From JAAXQD01 sp963790095 (GTDB taxonomy: Bacteria > Desulfobacterota > Desulfobacteria > Desulfobacterales > UBA11574): a stretch of DNA of 64,000 nt. Position numbers and translations under genes: made by a program. A model generated the notes under the pieces. It saw only the letters and a list, made by a program, of their open reading frames with translations, had not been told where the DNA came from and ran no database searches. The stretch's first letter is position 1, and every line of letters starts with the position of its first letter. Of this stretch, positions 25,833 through 34,673 are shown one piece after another. The stretch lies in contig CAWBNO010000005.1 of NCBI GenBank assembly GCA_963790095.1, positions 1 to 64,000 on the forward strand. The letters run 5' to 3'.

Positions 25833-27579
25833 ATTCCTCTTCTATCTCCTGGAACCGGAATGTTTTTGCATAGTATCCCTGTTGCGCCATCAATTCCGAA
25901 TGGGTGCCGGACTCGATGATACGGCCGTTTTCAAGGGTGATGATCCCATCGGCGAATCGGAGTGCGGAAAGCCGGTGGGAAACGATGACGATGGTTTTTT
26001 TGCCGGCCATGGACCGGATGGTATGGATGATGGCCTCACCGGTTTTCATGTCCACCTGGCTGATGGGGTCATCGAGGATCATAATCCCTGAATCCTGGAG
26101 CAGCGCTCTTGCAAGAGCGATCCGCTGTTTCTGGCCGCCGGAAAGAACAATCCCCCTTTCCCCCACCAGGGTTTCAAAACCCTTTGGAAAAGCGGTGATG
26201 GTATCATAAATGGATGCTTTTCGGGTTGCGTCAATCAATTGGGCGTCTTTGATGGTGTTACTGCCGAAGGTAATGTTTTCCCGGATGGTGCCGTCGAAGA
26301 GAAAGGGCTCCTGGGGCATAAATGAAATTTTCCCTCGAAGGTCGCGAATCCGGATATGGCGGACGTCCATCCCGTCCAACCGGACCCGGCCCCGGGACAC
26401 ATCGAATATCCTCGGTATAAGGCCCAAAAAGGTGGACTTCCCGCTCCCCGGAGGTCCCACGATCCCGAGAGTTTTCCCGGGATCTATTTTGATGTCGATC
26501 CCGTCCAGGGCCGGAAACATATGGGATTCAGAAACGTATGGGGCGTAGGAAAATTCGACGTTCTCGAAGGTTATGGCCCCGTCCATATGGTCCAGGGGGA
26601 TCGCTCCGGGGGCATCCTCGATCTCCGGCGCTGTCTGCATAATTTTATCGATCCTGTCCAGGGATGCCTTGCCCCGCTGGATGAGGTTCGTGACCCATCC
26701 CGTGGCCATCATGGGCCAGGTCAAGAGACCGAGATAACTGATAAAAGCGACAAAATCCCCCGGCGTAATGGTAAAGGTGATGGTCTGTCGGCCCCCGAGG
26801 AAGAGAACGATGGCCAGGCTTAGATTTGAAAAAAAGACCATCATGGGGAAAAAAGATCCGGTAATCCTAACCAGACCTAAATTTTTCTTGATATAATCTC
26901 TCGAAACAGCTTCGAGCTTGGATGCGGCGTCCTGTTCCCGGTTGTAGGCCTTGATGATGCGAATACCGGCAAACCGTTCTCTCACGACTTCGGTGAGTTC
27001 CGAAAAAGCCCCCTGCACCGCCCCGTAATGCCGGTGCATTTTTTTGCTGAAAAAGCGTGCCCCGAAGACGATCATCGGCATGGGGATAAGGACAAAAGCG
27101 GTGAGCCGGACATTGATGTAGGCCATAAAGCCGATGGCGGCAGTACCCAGAACAACGGCGTCGGTGAGGGCCACCATGCCCATGCCGGTGGCCATTCGTA
27201 CGTGTTGAATATCATTGGTGGCATGTGCCATGAGATCGCCGGTTTTGACGTTGACGAAATATCCGGCTGAAAGTGTTTGAATATGGGAAAAAAGTCGGTT
27301 GCGCAAACCTTCTTCCACCCGCCGGGATGTTCCCATGAGACAGCGCCGCCAAATATACCGAAACACCCCGATCATAAGGGCAAGCCCGATAATGTAGAGG
27401 GCATACGTCAACAGCGTTACCGTCTCGATTCGATATTCGGCAATATCGTCCACGGCCCATTTTATGATTCGGGGGATGAAAAGCTGGAGAAAATCGACGG
27501 CCACCAGACAGACGAGACCCAGGAAAATCAAACGTCGTTTTTCGATAAGATACGGCTTTATTAAATATAAGGATTTCAT
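25822..27579 (-). CDS. ABC exporter half-transporter with degenerate ATPase site (MdlA-like)
   Basis: About 585 residues (ATG at 27579; an in-frame GTG at 27597 is possible). Six-helix membrane domain (about 10-310) and an ATPase domain with VGPPGSGKSTFLG, LSGGQKQRIALARALLQD and IMILDDPISQVDMKTGE. The residue after Walker B is Asp instead of the catalytic Glu, while the signature motif is perfect. The partner at 23826-25832 has the reverse: catalytic Glu but a weaker signature. This is the well-known asymmetry of heterodimeric exporters such as TM287/288 and LmrCD, in which one site is hydrolysis-poor. The 11-base overlap shows co-translation. Confidence 0.88.
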   Translation of the reverse strand: MKSLYLIKPYLIEKRRLIFLGLVCLVAVDFLQLFIPRIIKWAVDDIAEYRIETVTLLTYALYIIGLALMIGVFRYIWRRCLMGTSRRVEEGLRNRLFSHIQTLSAGYFVNVKTGDLMAHATNDIQHVRMATGMGMVALTDAVVLGTAAIGFMAYINVRLTAFVLIPMPMIVFGARFFSKKMHRHYGAVQGAFSELTEVVRERFAGIRIIKAYNREQDAASKLEAVSRDYIKKNLGLVRITGSFFPMMVFFSNLSLAIVLFLGGRQTITFTITPGDFVAFISYLGLLTWPMMATGWVTNLIQRGKASLDRIDKIMQTAPEIEDAPGAIPLDHMDGAITFENVEFSYAPYVSESHMFPALDGIDIKIDPGKTLGIVGPPGSGKSTFLGLIPRIFDVSRGRVRLDGMDVRHIRIRDLRGKISFMPQEPFLFDGTIRENITFGSNTIKDAQLIDATRKASIYDTITAFPKGFETLVGERGIVLSGGQKQRIALARALLQDSGIMILDDPISQVDMKTGEAIIHTIRSMAGKKTIVIVSHRLSALRFADGIITLENGRIIESGTHSELMAQQGYYAKTFRFQEIEEEYAY

Positions 27580-27705
27580 TTTTTCAACAATCAACACACC
27601 TTATAATAGAATCTGAAAACGGTCAAATATTCGTGGAAAAATCGAAAAACCTTCCAACGGCCATTGCGTTGACTTTCCCAAATTCCATTGCTATGATACC
27701 TGGTT

Positions 27706-29691
27706 ATGGAACAAGGTAGCATCGTTGAATATATCGACCGCCAAAAAATCATATGCTCGGTGGTATTGGAAGTAAAAAATCAAAGACTTAGACTTCTAAC
27801 CGAAACCAACCGGGAAGTCAACCTGTCCTCCCGACGTCTGTCCCACACCTGCAATATGCGTCTCGATCTGTCCATGGGGAGGCATAAAATGGTGGACGCC
27901 TTGAAGGAGATCGCCGCCCGGCGAAACGCCCTGATCAGCAACATCGACATCAAGGAGTTGTGGGAAATTTTAAATACGGAGCAAGAATGGATCGATCTGA
28001 AGACGATGACGGGATTCTGCTTTCCGGACACGCCCAATTGCGATCATGAGTCATCGGTACAACGGGCTTTTTTTCACAACAAGCTCTACTTTAAATTCAA
28101 TTACGATGGTTTTTTCCCCAACACCCAAGAAAGCGTCGAACAAAAAATCGCCCAGGAAAAAGAAGTCGCCCGCAGGAACCGTATGGTCCAGGAAGGCGGA
28201 GACTGGTTGGCCGGCATCATCAACGAAGATCATCCCGCCATACCCGACGATAAAATGGAAATTGTTAACCTTCTCAAATCATTTTACCTTTTCGAAAAGG
28301 AAAGTGAGAACTACGACCTGGGCAAGGGCGTCCTCGCGAGGGCGGGCATCGATCCTGACGAAGGGATATTCAAGATTCTGGCAAAACTGGGGGTGTTCGA
28401 TGAAAACGAAAATACAGACCTCCTCCGGTATAATATTTCACCCGATTTTCCTGAAACGGTCCTGGATTTTACCGCCGAACGTATCCGTTCAGCCCAGCCC
28501 ATCACGGACGCCGGCCAACGGAAAGATCTCACCATGCTTTCCACCATGACCATCGACGGTCAGTCGACCCTCGATTTCGACGATGCCATCAGTATCGAGG
28601 ATCTTGGCGATCATTATCGCCTGGGCATCCATATCGTCGATGTGGGACACTTTGTCAAAAAAGGAGATCCCATCGACCGGGAAGCCATCGACCGGGCAAG
28701 TTCCATTTACATGCCCGATCAGAAGATCCCCATGCTGCCCACCCGTCTGGCCGAAGATCTCTGCAGCCTCAAAGCCGGTGAGCTGCGTCCTGCCATCAGC
28801 ACTCTGGTAAATATAAACCAATCCGGCGACATCATCGATTATGAAATCCTTCCGAGCATGATCAAGGTCGAGCACCAGCTGACCTATTACGATGTCAACA
28901 CCATCGGGGACGACGATCAAAGAATCATTATCCTCCGTGATATCGCAGAAAAATTCCGGCAGAAGAGACTGGCGGCCGGAGCGGTTCAGATAACCCTCCC
29001 GGACATCAATGTCTGGGTCGGCAACAGCGGGGAAATCACCGTGAACAGAATCAACCGGGAAAGCCCCGCAAGGATGCTGGTTTCCGAGATCATGATCATG
29101 GCCAATTGGCTGATGGCCAAGTTCCTGGCAAAACACAATATCCCTGCAATATACCGGGCTCAGAAAGGACCCCGGGAGAGGCTCTATAAAGGTCTGGAGG
29201 GGAACCTGTTCCAGAACTGTATGCAGCGAAAAATGTTGAGCCGTTTTGTCCTCGGCACCGAGCCTGAAAATCATTCGGGATTGGGTCTGGATGCTTATGT
29301 CACGGCGACATCCCCCATTCGAAAATATTTCGATCTTGCCACTCAGCGGCAGATACGGGCCGTTCTGGGGCTGGAGGCCCCGTCGACCTCCGAAGAAATC
29401 GACCACATGATTCAGATCCTCGAACTCCCCATGAGTCATGTGATGAAGCTCCAGCAGCGCCGCCACCGGTACTGGCTGTTGAAATATCTTGAAAAAAGAA
29501 TCGGACAGAAAGAAGAGGCGATCGTCCTCTACAAAAAAAGGAGCACCTATCAAATACTGATCTCCGAATACATGATCGAGCAGGACCTGCCGGCATCGAG
29601 CGGCATCAATTTGCATCCCGAGGATCTGATCCAGGTGACCATACAGCATGTCAATGCAAGAAAAGACGTATTGTCCGTATTTATGGGTTAA
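27706..29691 (+). CDS. RNB-domain exoribonuclease (RNase II/R family)
   Basis: A 661-residue protein. N-terminal part (1-260) is family-specific and lacks the usual two cold-shock domains in recognisable form. The RNB domain begins at about 270 with TIDGQSTLDFDDAISIED, whose Asp residues D284, D290, D292 and D293 fit the metal-binding active site. It continues with DVGHFVKKGDPIDREA and YMPDQKIPMLP, and the RNB end YVTATSPIRKYFDLATQRQI holds the conserved Arg. A short C-terminal S1-like part is reduced. It degrades RNA 3' to 5' to mononucleotides. The architecture resembles the shorter RNB proteins of deltaproteobacteria and cyanobacteria more than E. coli RNase R. Transcribed divergently from the ABC genes. 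Confidence 0.85.
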   Translation: MEQGSIVEYIDRQKIICSVVLEVKNQRLRLLTETNREVNLSSRRLSHTCNMRLDLSMGRHKMVDALKEIAARRNALISNIDIKELWEILNTEQEWIDLKTMTGFCFPDTPNCDHESSVQRAFFHNKLYFKFNYDGFFPNTQESVEQKIAQEKEVARRNRMVQEGGDWLAGIINEDHPAIPDDKMEIVNLLKSFYLFEKESENYDLGKGVLARAGIDPDEGIFKILAKLGVFDENENTDLLRYNISPDFPETVLDFTAERIRSAQPITDAGQRKDLTMLSTMTIDGQSTLDFDDAISIEDLGDHYRLGIHIVDVGHFVKKGDPIDREAIDRASSIYMPDQKIPMLPTRLAEDLCSLKAGELRPAISTLVNINQSGDIIDYEILPSMIKVEHQLTYYDVNTIGDDDQRIIILRDIAEKFRQKRLAAGAVQITLPDINVWVGNSGEITVNRINRESPARMLVSEIMIMANWLMAKFLAKHNIPAIYRAQKGPRERLYKGLEGNLFQNCMQRKMLSRFVLGTEPENHSGLGLDAYVTATSPIRKYFDLATQRQIRAVLGLEAPSTSEEIDHMIQILELPMSHVMKLQQRRHRYWLLKYLEKRIGQKEEAIVLYKKRSTYQILISEYMIEQDLPASSGINLHPEDLIQVTIQHVNARKDVLSVFMG

Positions 29692-29765
29692 ACTGAACTT
29701 TAATGACATCCGAAATGAACGAAAACAAAAGGGGAAAACATTCGAGGTAAGGACCCGAGGCATCC

Positions 29766-30173
29766 ATGCGCGTATTGTTCTGGTATTGTGATCGTTTTGA
29801 CTGGACCCCGGCCGTTAAAACCCTTCCGGAGGTTCCCGACGCCGAACCTGCTGAAAACCGCGATGCAGTGGTGGCGTTTGTACACATTGAGCCCAAGGAT
29901 GTCCAAGGCGGCAGTACGGCGGAAACCAAGCTGGTGAAAAACGCCAAGTGGCTGGCCCGAAAATGGGACATCACCCGGGTGGTTCTCCATTCCTTTACCC
30001 ATCTGGGGCAAGAAAAGGCCGACCCTGCCGAAGCCCGGGCATTGTTGGATCGGAGTCAGAAACGGCTTCAAAATGCAGGCTATTCGGTGGATCAGACCCC
30101 CTACGGATACTTCCTGGATCTGAGCATCAAAGCCCCCGGCCATCCCCTGGCCAGGATCTTCAAAGAATTCTGA
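29766..30173 (+). CDS. Free-standing archaeal-type threonyl-tRNA synthetase editing domain
   Basis: A 135-residue protein: MRVLFWYCDRFDWTPAVKTL, VVAFVHIEPKD, ETKLVKNAKWLARKW, RVVLHSFTHLGQEKADPAEA, and GYSVDQTPYGYFLDLSIKAP. This is the N-terminal editing domain of archaeal ThrRS (DTD-like fold), which removes serine from Ser-tRNA(Thr). In archaea it is fused to or paired with ThrRS, and in bacteria ThrRS uses a different editing domain. Here it stands alone, 75 bases after the ribonuclease gene on the same strand. Complete length suggests a trans-editing factor or a D-aminoacyl-tRNA deacylase-like enzyme. No synthetase gene is present in the window. Confidence 0.85.
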   Translation: MRVLFWYCDRFDWTPAVKTLPEVPDAEPAENRDAVVAFVHIEPKDVQGGSTAETKLVKNAKWLARKWDITRVVLHSFTHLGQEKADPAEARALLDRSQKRLQNAGYSVDQTPYGYFLDLSIKAPGHPLARIFKEF

Positions 30174-30282
30174 CCCGGATGACCCCCAAAGATTTTGGAC
30201 GTGTTCAGGGGGGCGCTCCGCCGTGGAACGATACCTGCCCGCTCGTGCCTCGCATGGCAGGCGGGTTGGCGGAGTGGCTTCG

Positions 30283-30765
30283 TCAAACTTCTTCGAACCA
30301 ATTCTGTTTCCTATTTTTCCGGATTCGGTCCGGGTCGAAAATCCGGCCGTTCATGGCAATATAGACACCCGGATCGAGGATCTGGACCGCAGCAACCGCA
30401 CAACCGATGTTAAACGCAGCATCACTGTATTTAAACCGGGCCGGTTCCATGGCCCCGGTGAGCACCATGACTTTGTCTGGAATGGTTTTCAGCTGTTTGG
30501 CGGTTTCAATCATGGTATCGGTTCCGTGGGTCAGGACAATTCTTCGATGGTCATCCGATGCAACCCGGTCGCAAATCAACCGCCGGTCTTCATCGGTCAT
30601 ATCGAGGCTGTCCTTGTGCAATAGGGAAGCAATCTCGTACCCCAGGGTTACGTTCGCTTCCTGCAATATCTCCCCGATTTTAGGTTCTCCCACCTCATAG
30701 GTGCTTTTCTGGTCAAAATACACCTTGTCGATGGTCCCGCCCACCGTAAAAATTTTTATTTTCAT
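30283..30765 (-). CDS. Asparaginase N-terminal domain protein
   Basis: 160 residues from ATG at 30765. It holds both active-site blocks of type I/II asparaginases: IFTVGGTIDKVYF (first catalytic Thr) and VLTHGTDTMIETAKQL (second Thr-Asp pair), plus VLTGAMEPARFKYSDA. The C-terminal domain of classical asparaginases (about 150 residues) is missing. Short one-domain forms exist as a separate group, so this is probably complete and not truncated: it ends in a stop after charged residues without a frame break. It may hydrolyse asparagine or another amide; this cannot be settled from sequence. Confidence 0.75.
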   Translation of the reverse strand: MKIKIFTVGGTIDKVYFDQKSTYEVGEPKIGEILQEANVTLGYEIASLLHKDSLDMTDEDRRLICDRVASDDHRRIVLTHGTDTMIETAKQLKTIPDKVMVLTGAMEPARFKYSDAAFNIGCAVAAVQILDPGVYIAMNGRIFDPDRIRKNRKQNWFEEV

Positions 30766-30795
30766 GGCACCCACCCGTTTACTTTTTGGGATCAC

Positions 30796-31151
30796 CTTCC
30801 AATTAGGGCAGGGGCTGATCCCATTGGGTTCAAGGGTTCGAGTGGCTCTGCCTTGGAGTTTTGTGTCAAAAAATACGGATTACAAGCACCAAATTACAAA
30901 GAATCTAAATTTTCAGGCCCTTGGACCCTTCCAGAAAAGGCTTTTGGAGATGATTCTATTTAGTTTCCAATTCATAAATGAGCAATTTTTGTTCGGATCA
31001 AGGCCGCCCCAGTTAAATAGGCTTCGCATTTCACGGGGCAGGCACAATTTGGGATTTCGAAGCAGGCAATAAACACCTTGAATGCCGCAGCCGGAAATCC
31101 CCTCGGAGAACGCAGATCCGGGCCAAAATGGGCACGATTTATGGATGGAAA
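30796..31151. other. Intergenic stretch with small repeat
   Basis: About 355 bases. No gene. Bases around 31001-31045 (GCCGCCCCAGT ... CGGGGCAGGC) resemble 44781-44826, a short dispersed hairpin element. Confidence 0.4.
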
Positions 31152-32774
31152 CTACCTCAAGAACAGACGCGTGATCTCATCCACCTCGAAGCGGGGCCAC
31201 GGCACCGGCCCTTCCGGGCCTACGGCGTCGATGCCGCGACCGGGGTCCGTCACCTCGCCGATACGGGTGATTTGGATTCCGGCATCTCGAATCCCTGCCA
31301 TCAGCGGTTCGGCGGTAGGCTCACGGCAGCAGATGAGAAGGCTGCCGGAGCCGATAAGCCCCATGGGATCGACGTGGAGCAAGCGGCATATCTTTCGGGT
31401 TTGGGGAAAGACCGGAATCCTGTCCATGGCCACCCGGATCCGATGCCCTCCGGCAACGCTCAATTCCAAAAGTGCCGTGGCCAAACCGCCCTCGGTAATG
31501 TCGTGCATTCCGCTCACGCCCTGGAAGCTTCCGGCGATTTTGGCTTCCGCTAAAATACCGATGGAAGACAGAAACTGTCTGCAGGTTTCGATCTCGGGTT
31601 CGGCCATTCCCAGGGCCCCCAGCCGGTCACCGAACTCCCGGGCAATGATGGCCGTCCCTTCCACGGCAACGGCCTTGGTCATCAGGACGCTGTCTCCGGG
31701 CTGAATGTTGCGTTTGTCGACGAGATCCACCTTTGAAACGGTTCCGGCCAGCATACCGATAATTACGGGTCTTGTGACGGCATCGGTGATTTCCGTGTGC
31801 CCGCCGCACAAGGAGATATTCCACTGTCGGGACACCGATTCGAGCTCATGCATGACTTTTCCAATTGCTGACGGCGTAACGCCGGGTGGGAACAAAAGGG
31901 TGGTCAACAGCCACCGGGGCGTGGCCCCTGAAGTGGCGATATCGTTGGCGTTGACCAGCACCGCATAGTGCCCCACCTGATCGGTGGCAAAGGTGATGGG
32001 ATCCGATTTAATCACCAAAACTTCCGGTTCATCGATATCCACCGCAGTGATGTCTTCTCCCACACCGGCCTGGATCAGCACCGAGGGGTCGTGAAAATTG
32101 AATCGACCCAGGAATTTTTCAAGGAGATCGTTGGGCAATTTCCCCATGGGAAGGGGCAGCCCCAATCGGATAATATCTTTGATCCCGTCCAGGTCCGAGG
32201 CCCTGAAGTCGCTGTGGATTTTCGGGGATCCGGATGCGGTGCCGTCGCCCAGAAGCGCGGTCATACACCCGGCCGCCTGTCCCGCCTGAATGTCGAAAAT
32301 GTAGTCCCCCACCATGAGAACCTGCTGAACTTCCACATTCAGGGTTCGGGCGGCCAGGAGAATCCCGTCGCCGCTGGGCTTTATATCCACCGGCGTTTCC
32401 CTGGAAATCACCACGTCAAAGTCTGAAATGTCCAGGGCGTTAAAATTTTCCAGGGCCCTTTGGATGCACAAAAGACGATTTCGGGTGATGAGTCCAACAC
32501 CGATCTTTCTCGCTCGAAGGTACGCGATCAAATCCTCTGCCCCGGGGTTGGGTTCCGAACGGACGGCCGCCGCCATTTCAAACTGTTCCAGCACGGAAAG
32601 AAACCTTTCCTGCTGGCGTGGGACGGGAAGCCCCTCGATAAACTCCAGAACAGGGACATCCGGCGGGCAGCCGATTTCCTTTTTTAAACGGGGAAAATCC
32701 AGGGCCCCGGGTTTGCTCAGGGTGCCGTCAAAATCGAACAGCACGGCTTTTATAAGGTAGGATCTTTCGATCAT
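31152..32774 (-). CDS. HAD phosphatase - AIR synthase-like (HypE/SelD-type) fusion protein
   Basis: A 540-residue fusion; ATG at 32774 follows GAGGAA. Domain 1 (about 1-215) is a HAD-family phosphatase: AVLFDFDGTLSKPG (nucleophile Asp), GVGLITRNR, DIKPSGDGI and VLMVGDYIFDIQAGQAAG. Domain 2 (about 230-540) is a PurM/HypE/SelD-type ATP-binding domain: GVGEDITAVD, DPITFATDQVGHYAVLVNAN, GGHTEITDAV, SGMHDITEGGLATAL. The HypE C-terminal Cys tail and the SelD N-terminal Cys/Sec motif are absent, so it is neither. A phosphate-transfer or hydrolysis step on the same small molecule by the two domains is a reasonable inference. It lies 34 bases after the glycerophosphodiesterase gene in one run of minus-strand genes. 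Confidence 0.8.
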   Translation of the reverse strand: MIERSYLIKAVLFDFDGTLSKPGALDFPRLKKEIGCPPDVPVLEFIEGLPVPRQQERFLSVLEQFEMAAAVRSEPNPGAEDLIAYLRARKIGVGLITRNRLLCIQRALENFNALDISDFDVVISRETPVDIKPSGDGILLAARTLNVEVQQVLMVGDYIFDIQAGQAAGCMTALLGDGTASGSPKIHSDFRASDLDGIKDIIRLGLPLPMGKLPNDLLEKFLGRFNFHDPSVLIQAGVGEDITAVDIDEPEVLVIKSDPITFATDQVGHYAVLVNANDIATSGATPRWLLTTLLFPPGVTPSAIGKVMHELESVSRQWNISLCGGHTEITDAVTRPVIIGMLAGTVSKVDLVDKRNIQPGDSVLMTKAVAVEGTAIIAREFGDRLGALGMAEPEIETCRQFLSSIGILAEAKIAGSFQGVSGMHDITEGGLATALLELSVAGGHRIRVAMDRIPVFPQTRKICRLLHVDPMGLIGSGSLLICCREPTAEPLMAGIRDAGIQITRIGEVTDPGRGIDAVGPEGPVPWPRFEVDEITRLFLR

Positions 32775-32808
32775 GGTTTCTTCCTCGGCCCCAATTTTCA
32801 TAAAAAAT

Positions 32809-33552
32809 TCATCCGGTTTCCAAAAGTGCCCACCGATGTTTGAGCCCTTGCAGGCGATGGGGACAATTTGAAATGATTCCGTCCACTTTCCAGGAGATAA
32901 ATTTCTCCATATCCTTCCGGTCATCCACGGTCCAGACAAACACACGCCTGCCCCGGCGCTGGAGGCTCCTGACGAAACTTTTTCGTAGAAGCTTATGATG
33001 TACGGCCGCCCCGTCCAAAAAACGCGGCAGCAGCCCAGGGAAAATGCACCATGCGGCGTTTCTCATATTCTCTTTCAGGGTCTGCCGCCTGGAAATGGAA
33101 ACAACCAGCATCAGGGGCAGCCCAAGGCCGCGCCGGTGCAGCCCCTCCAGCAGGCGGACATGGGAACTGGACACCACACTCCCCTCTGAAATCGGCGATG
33201 CGTCCAGTTCTTTGGAAAAATTATCCGGACTCCGGAAATGTTTGATTTCAATATTTACGGGAACCGGCCGGATCGCTGCAAGACAGTCCGACAGCAAGGG
33301 GGCCCGGTCATCATGGCCGGTGACGGCGAGAACCTGGGGGTATGTGAGGTTTCTCCAGGGGGGCGTATCCGGGTCGAGACGCCCGTCATGGACCACGATA
33401 AACCGGCCGTCGCCGGTTTCGTGAACATCCATTTCGATCATATCGACCTTTTCATCCTTGGCAGCCTTGAGCGCAGGGATGGTATTTTCAATCTGCCGGC
33501 GGCAAACCCCGCGATGGGCTATTATTTTGGGGAAATGGTCTATTCGATCCAC
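32809..33552 (-). CDS. Glycerophosphodiester phosphodiesterase family protein
   Basis: A 247-residue GDPD domain: KIIAHRGVCRRQIENTIPAL (catalytic HRG and Glu-Asn), MIEMDVHETGDGRFIVVHDG (metal Glu/Asp and second His), VNIEIKH, and near the end RVFVWTVDDRKDMEKF and VDGIISNCP. No signal peptide, so cytoplasmic. It hydrolyses glycerophosphodiesters to sn-glycerol-3-phosphate and an alcohol. All catalytic residues are present. The gene sits in a tight minus-strand series with the HAD-AIRS fusion and methionine aminopeptidase genes; functional linkage is not evident. Confidence 0.88.
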   Translation of the reverse strand: MDRIDHFPKIIAHRGVCRRQIENTIPALKAAKDEKVDMIEMDVHETGDGRFIVVHDGRLDPDTPPWRNLTYPQVLAVTGHDDRAPLLSDCLAAIRPVPVNIEIKHFRSPDNFSKELDASPISEGSVVSSSHVRLLEGLHRRGLGLPLMLVVSISRRQTLKENMRNAAWCIFPGLLPRFLDGAAVHHKLLRKSFVRSLQRRGRRVFVWTVDDRKDMEKFISWKVDGIISNCPHRLQGLKHRWALLETG

Positions 33553-33602
33553 AATGACATCCCGAATTTATCAGGATTTGGAGAATCCGGGTCAAAGACC
33601 CG

Positions 33603-34493
33603 CTACACATCGAACGGCGTGAGGCTTTCGAACCCCTGATCGGTGATCAGAATGGTTTGTTCGAACTGGGCGGAAAGGGAACCGTCTTTGGTCACCGCCG
33701 TCCACTGATCCTCGAGTATCACCAGCTCCTTTTGACCCAGGTTGATCATGGGTTCAATGGTAAAAACCATCCCCGGAACCAAACGGATGCCCTCTCCTTT
33801 TCTGCCAAAATGGGGAATCTGGGGCGGCTCGTGGAATTCAAGCCCTACACCATGCCCCACAAACTCCCTCACCACCGAACATCCCTGTTTTTCGGCATAT
33901 TCTTGAATGGCCCATCCAATATCGCCAACGGTGTTTCCGGGTCTGGCCATGGACATCCCCCGGGCGAGGCTCTCTTTGGCCACCCCGACGATCTTTTTGG
34001 CTTTGGGGCCGGGTGTTCCCACAAAAAAAGTTTTGCTGACATCGGCGTAATAGCCGTCGAGTATGGGGGTGACGTCGACGTTGACGATATCCCCGTCTTG
34101 CAGGACCCTTTCCCCGGGGATACCGTGGCAAATCACTTCATTTACGGACACACACACACTTTTCGGAAACCCCCGATAGTTCAAGGGGGCCGAGACGCCG
34201 CCCCTCGCCAGTGTCCATTCATGCACCAGGGTGTTGATATGGTCGGTGGCCACCCCCGGCCGGAGTTCGGTTGCCACCCGATCGAGGATGTCCAGCGCCA
34301 GGCGGCCGGCCCGTTTGATACCGTCAATTTGCGCCGGCTCCTTGAGCCGAATCCTATATTTTTTAGCGTATTCCGCCTGGAGGTTTTTAGGTTCGGGCGC
34401 TTCCTTTCCCAGACAGCACTTCTTGTATTTGAGCCCGCTTCCACAGGGGCAAGGATCGTTCCGCTTGACTTTGAATGTCCTATTTTTCATCAT
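33603..34493 (-). CDS. map: Methionine aminopeptidase with N-terminal SEC-C motif
   Basis: A 296-residue type I methionine aminopeptidase with a SEC-C zinc motif at residues 11-27 (RNDPCPCGSGLKYKKCC), followed by the pita-bread catalytic domain. Metal ligands appear in VNVDVT (Asp), YYADVSKTF (Asp), EFVGHGVG (His), VFTIEPM (Glu) and SAQFEQT (Glu). The enzyme removes the initiator Met from nascent proteins; the SEC-C motif is thought to bind the ribosome. SEC-C fused forms occur in several bacteria and may be a second Map copy. It overlaps nothing and precedes the phosphodiesterase gene by 50 bases. Confidence 0.92.
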   Translation of the reverse strand: MMKNRTFKVKRNDPCPCGSGLKYKKCCLGKEAPEPKNLQAEYAKKYRIRLKEPAQIDGIKRAGRLALDILDRVATELRPGVATDHINTLVHEWTLARGGVSAPLNYRGFPKSVCVSVNEVICHGIPGERVLQDGDIVNVDVTPILDGYYADVSKTFFVGTPGPKAKKIVGVAKESLARGMSMARPGNTVGDIGWAIQEYAEKQGCSVVREFVGHGVGLEFHEPPQIPHFGRKGEGIRLVPGMVFTIEPMINLGQKELVILEDQWTAVTKDGSLSAQFEQTILITDQGFESLTPFDV

Positions 34494-34673
34494 TTTCTAT
34501 ATCCCAACCAATAGGCTTGACTTATCGTTGCATAAATTACATGACTGTTTTCCCTATTTTCATGATGTCATGTTATTTACGAGACTATAGGGTTGATATA
34601 CGGGATTAAAGTTTATGTCAATTTTTTCCTAAATTACGGGGACCCAACCCCTTAACTCACAGGTTCCTTCCCA

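Noticed and set aside
28489..29763. 424-codon minus-strand open frame
   Set aside because: Antisense shadow of the RNB ribonuclease gene; no domain or start signal.
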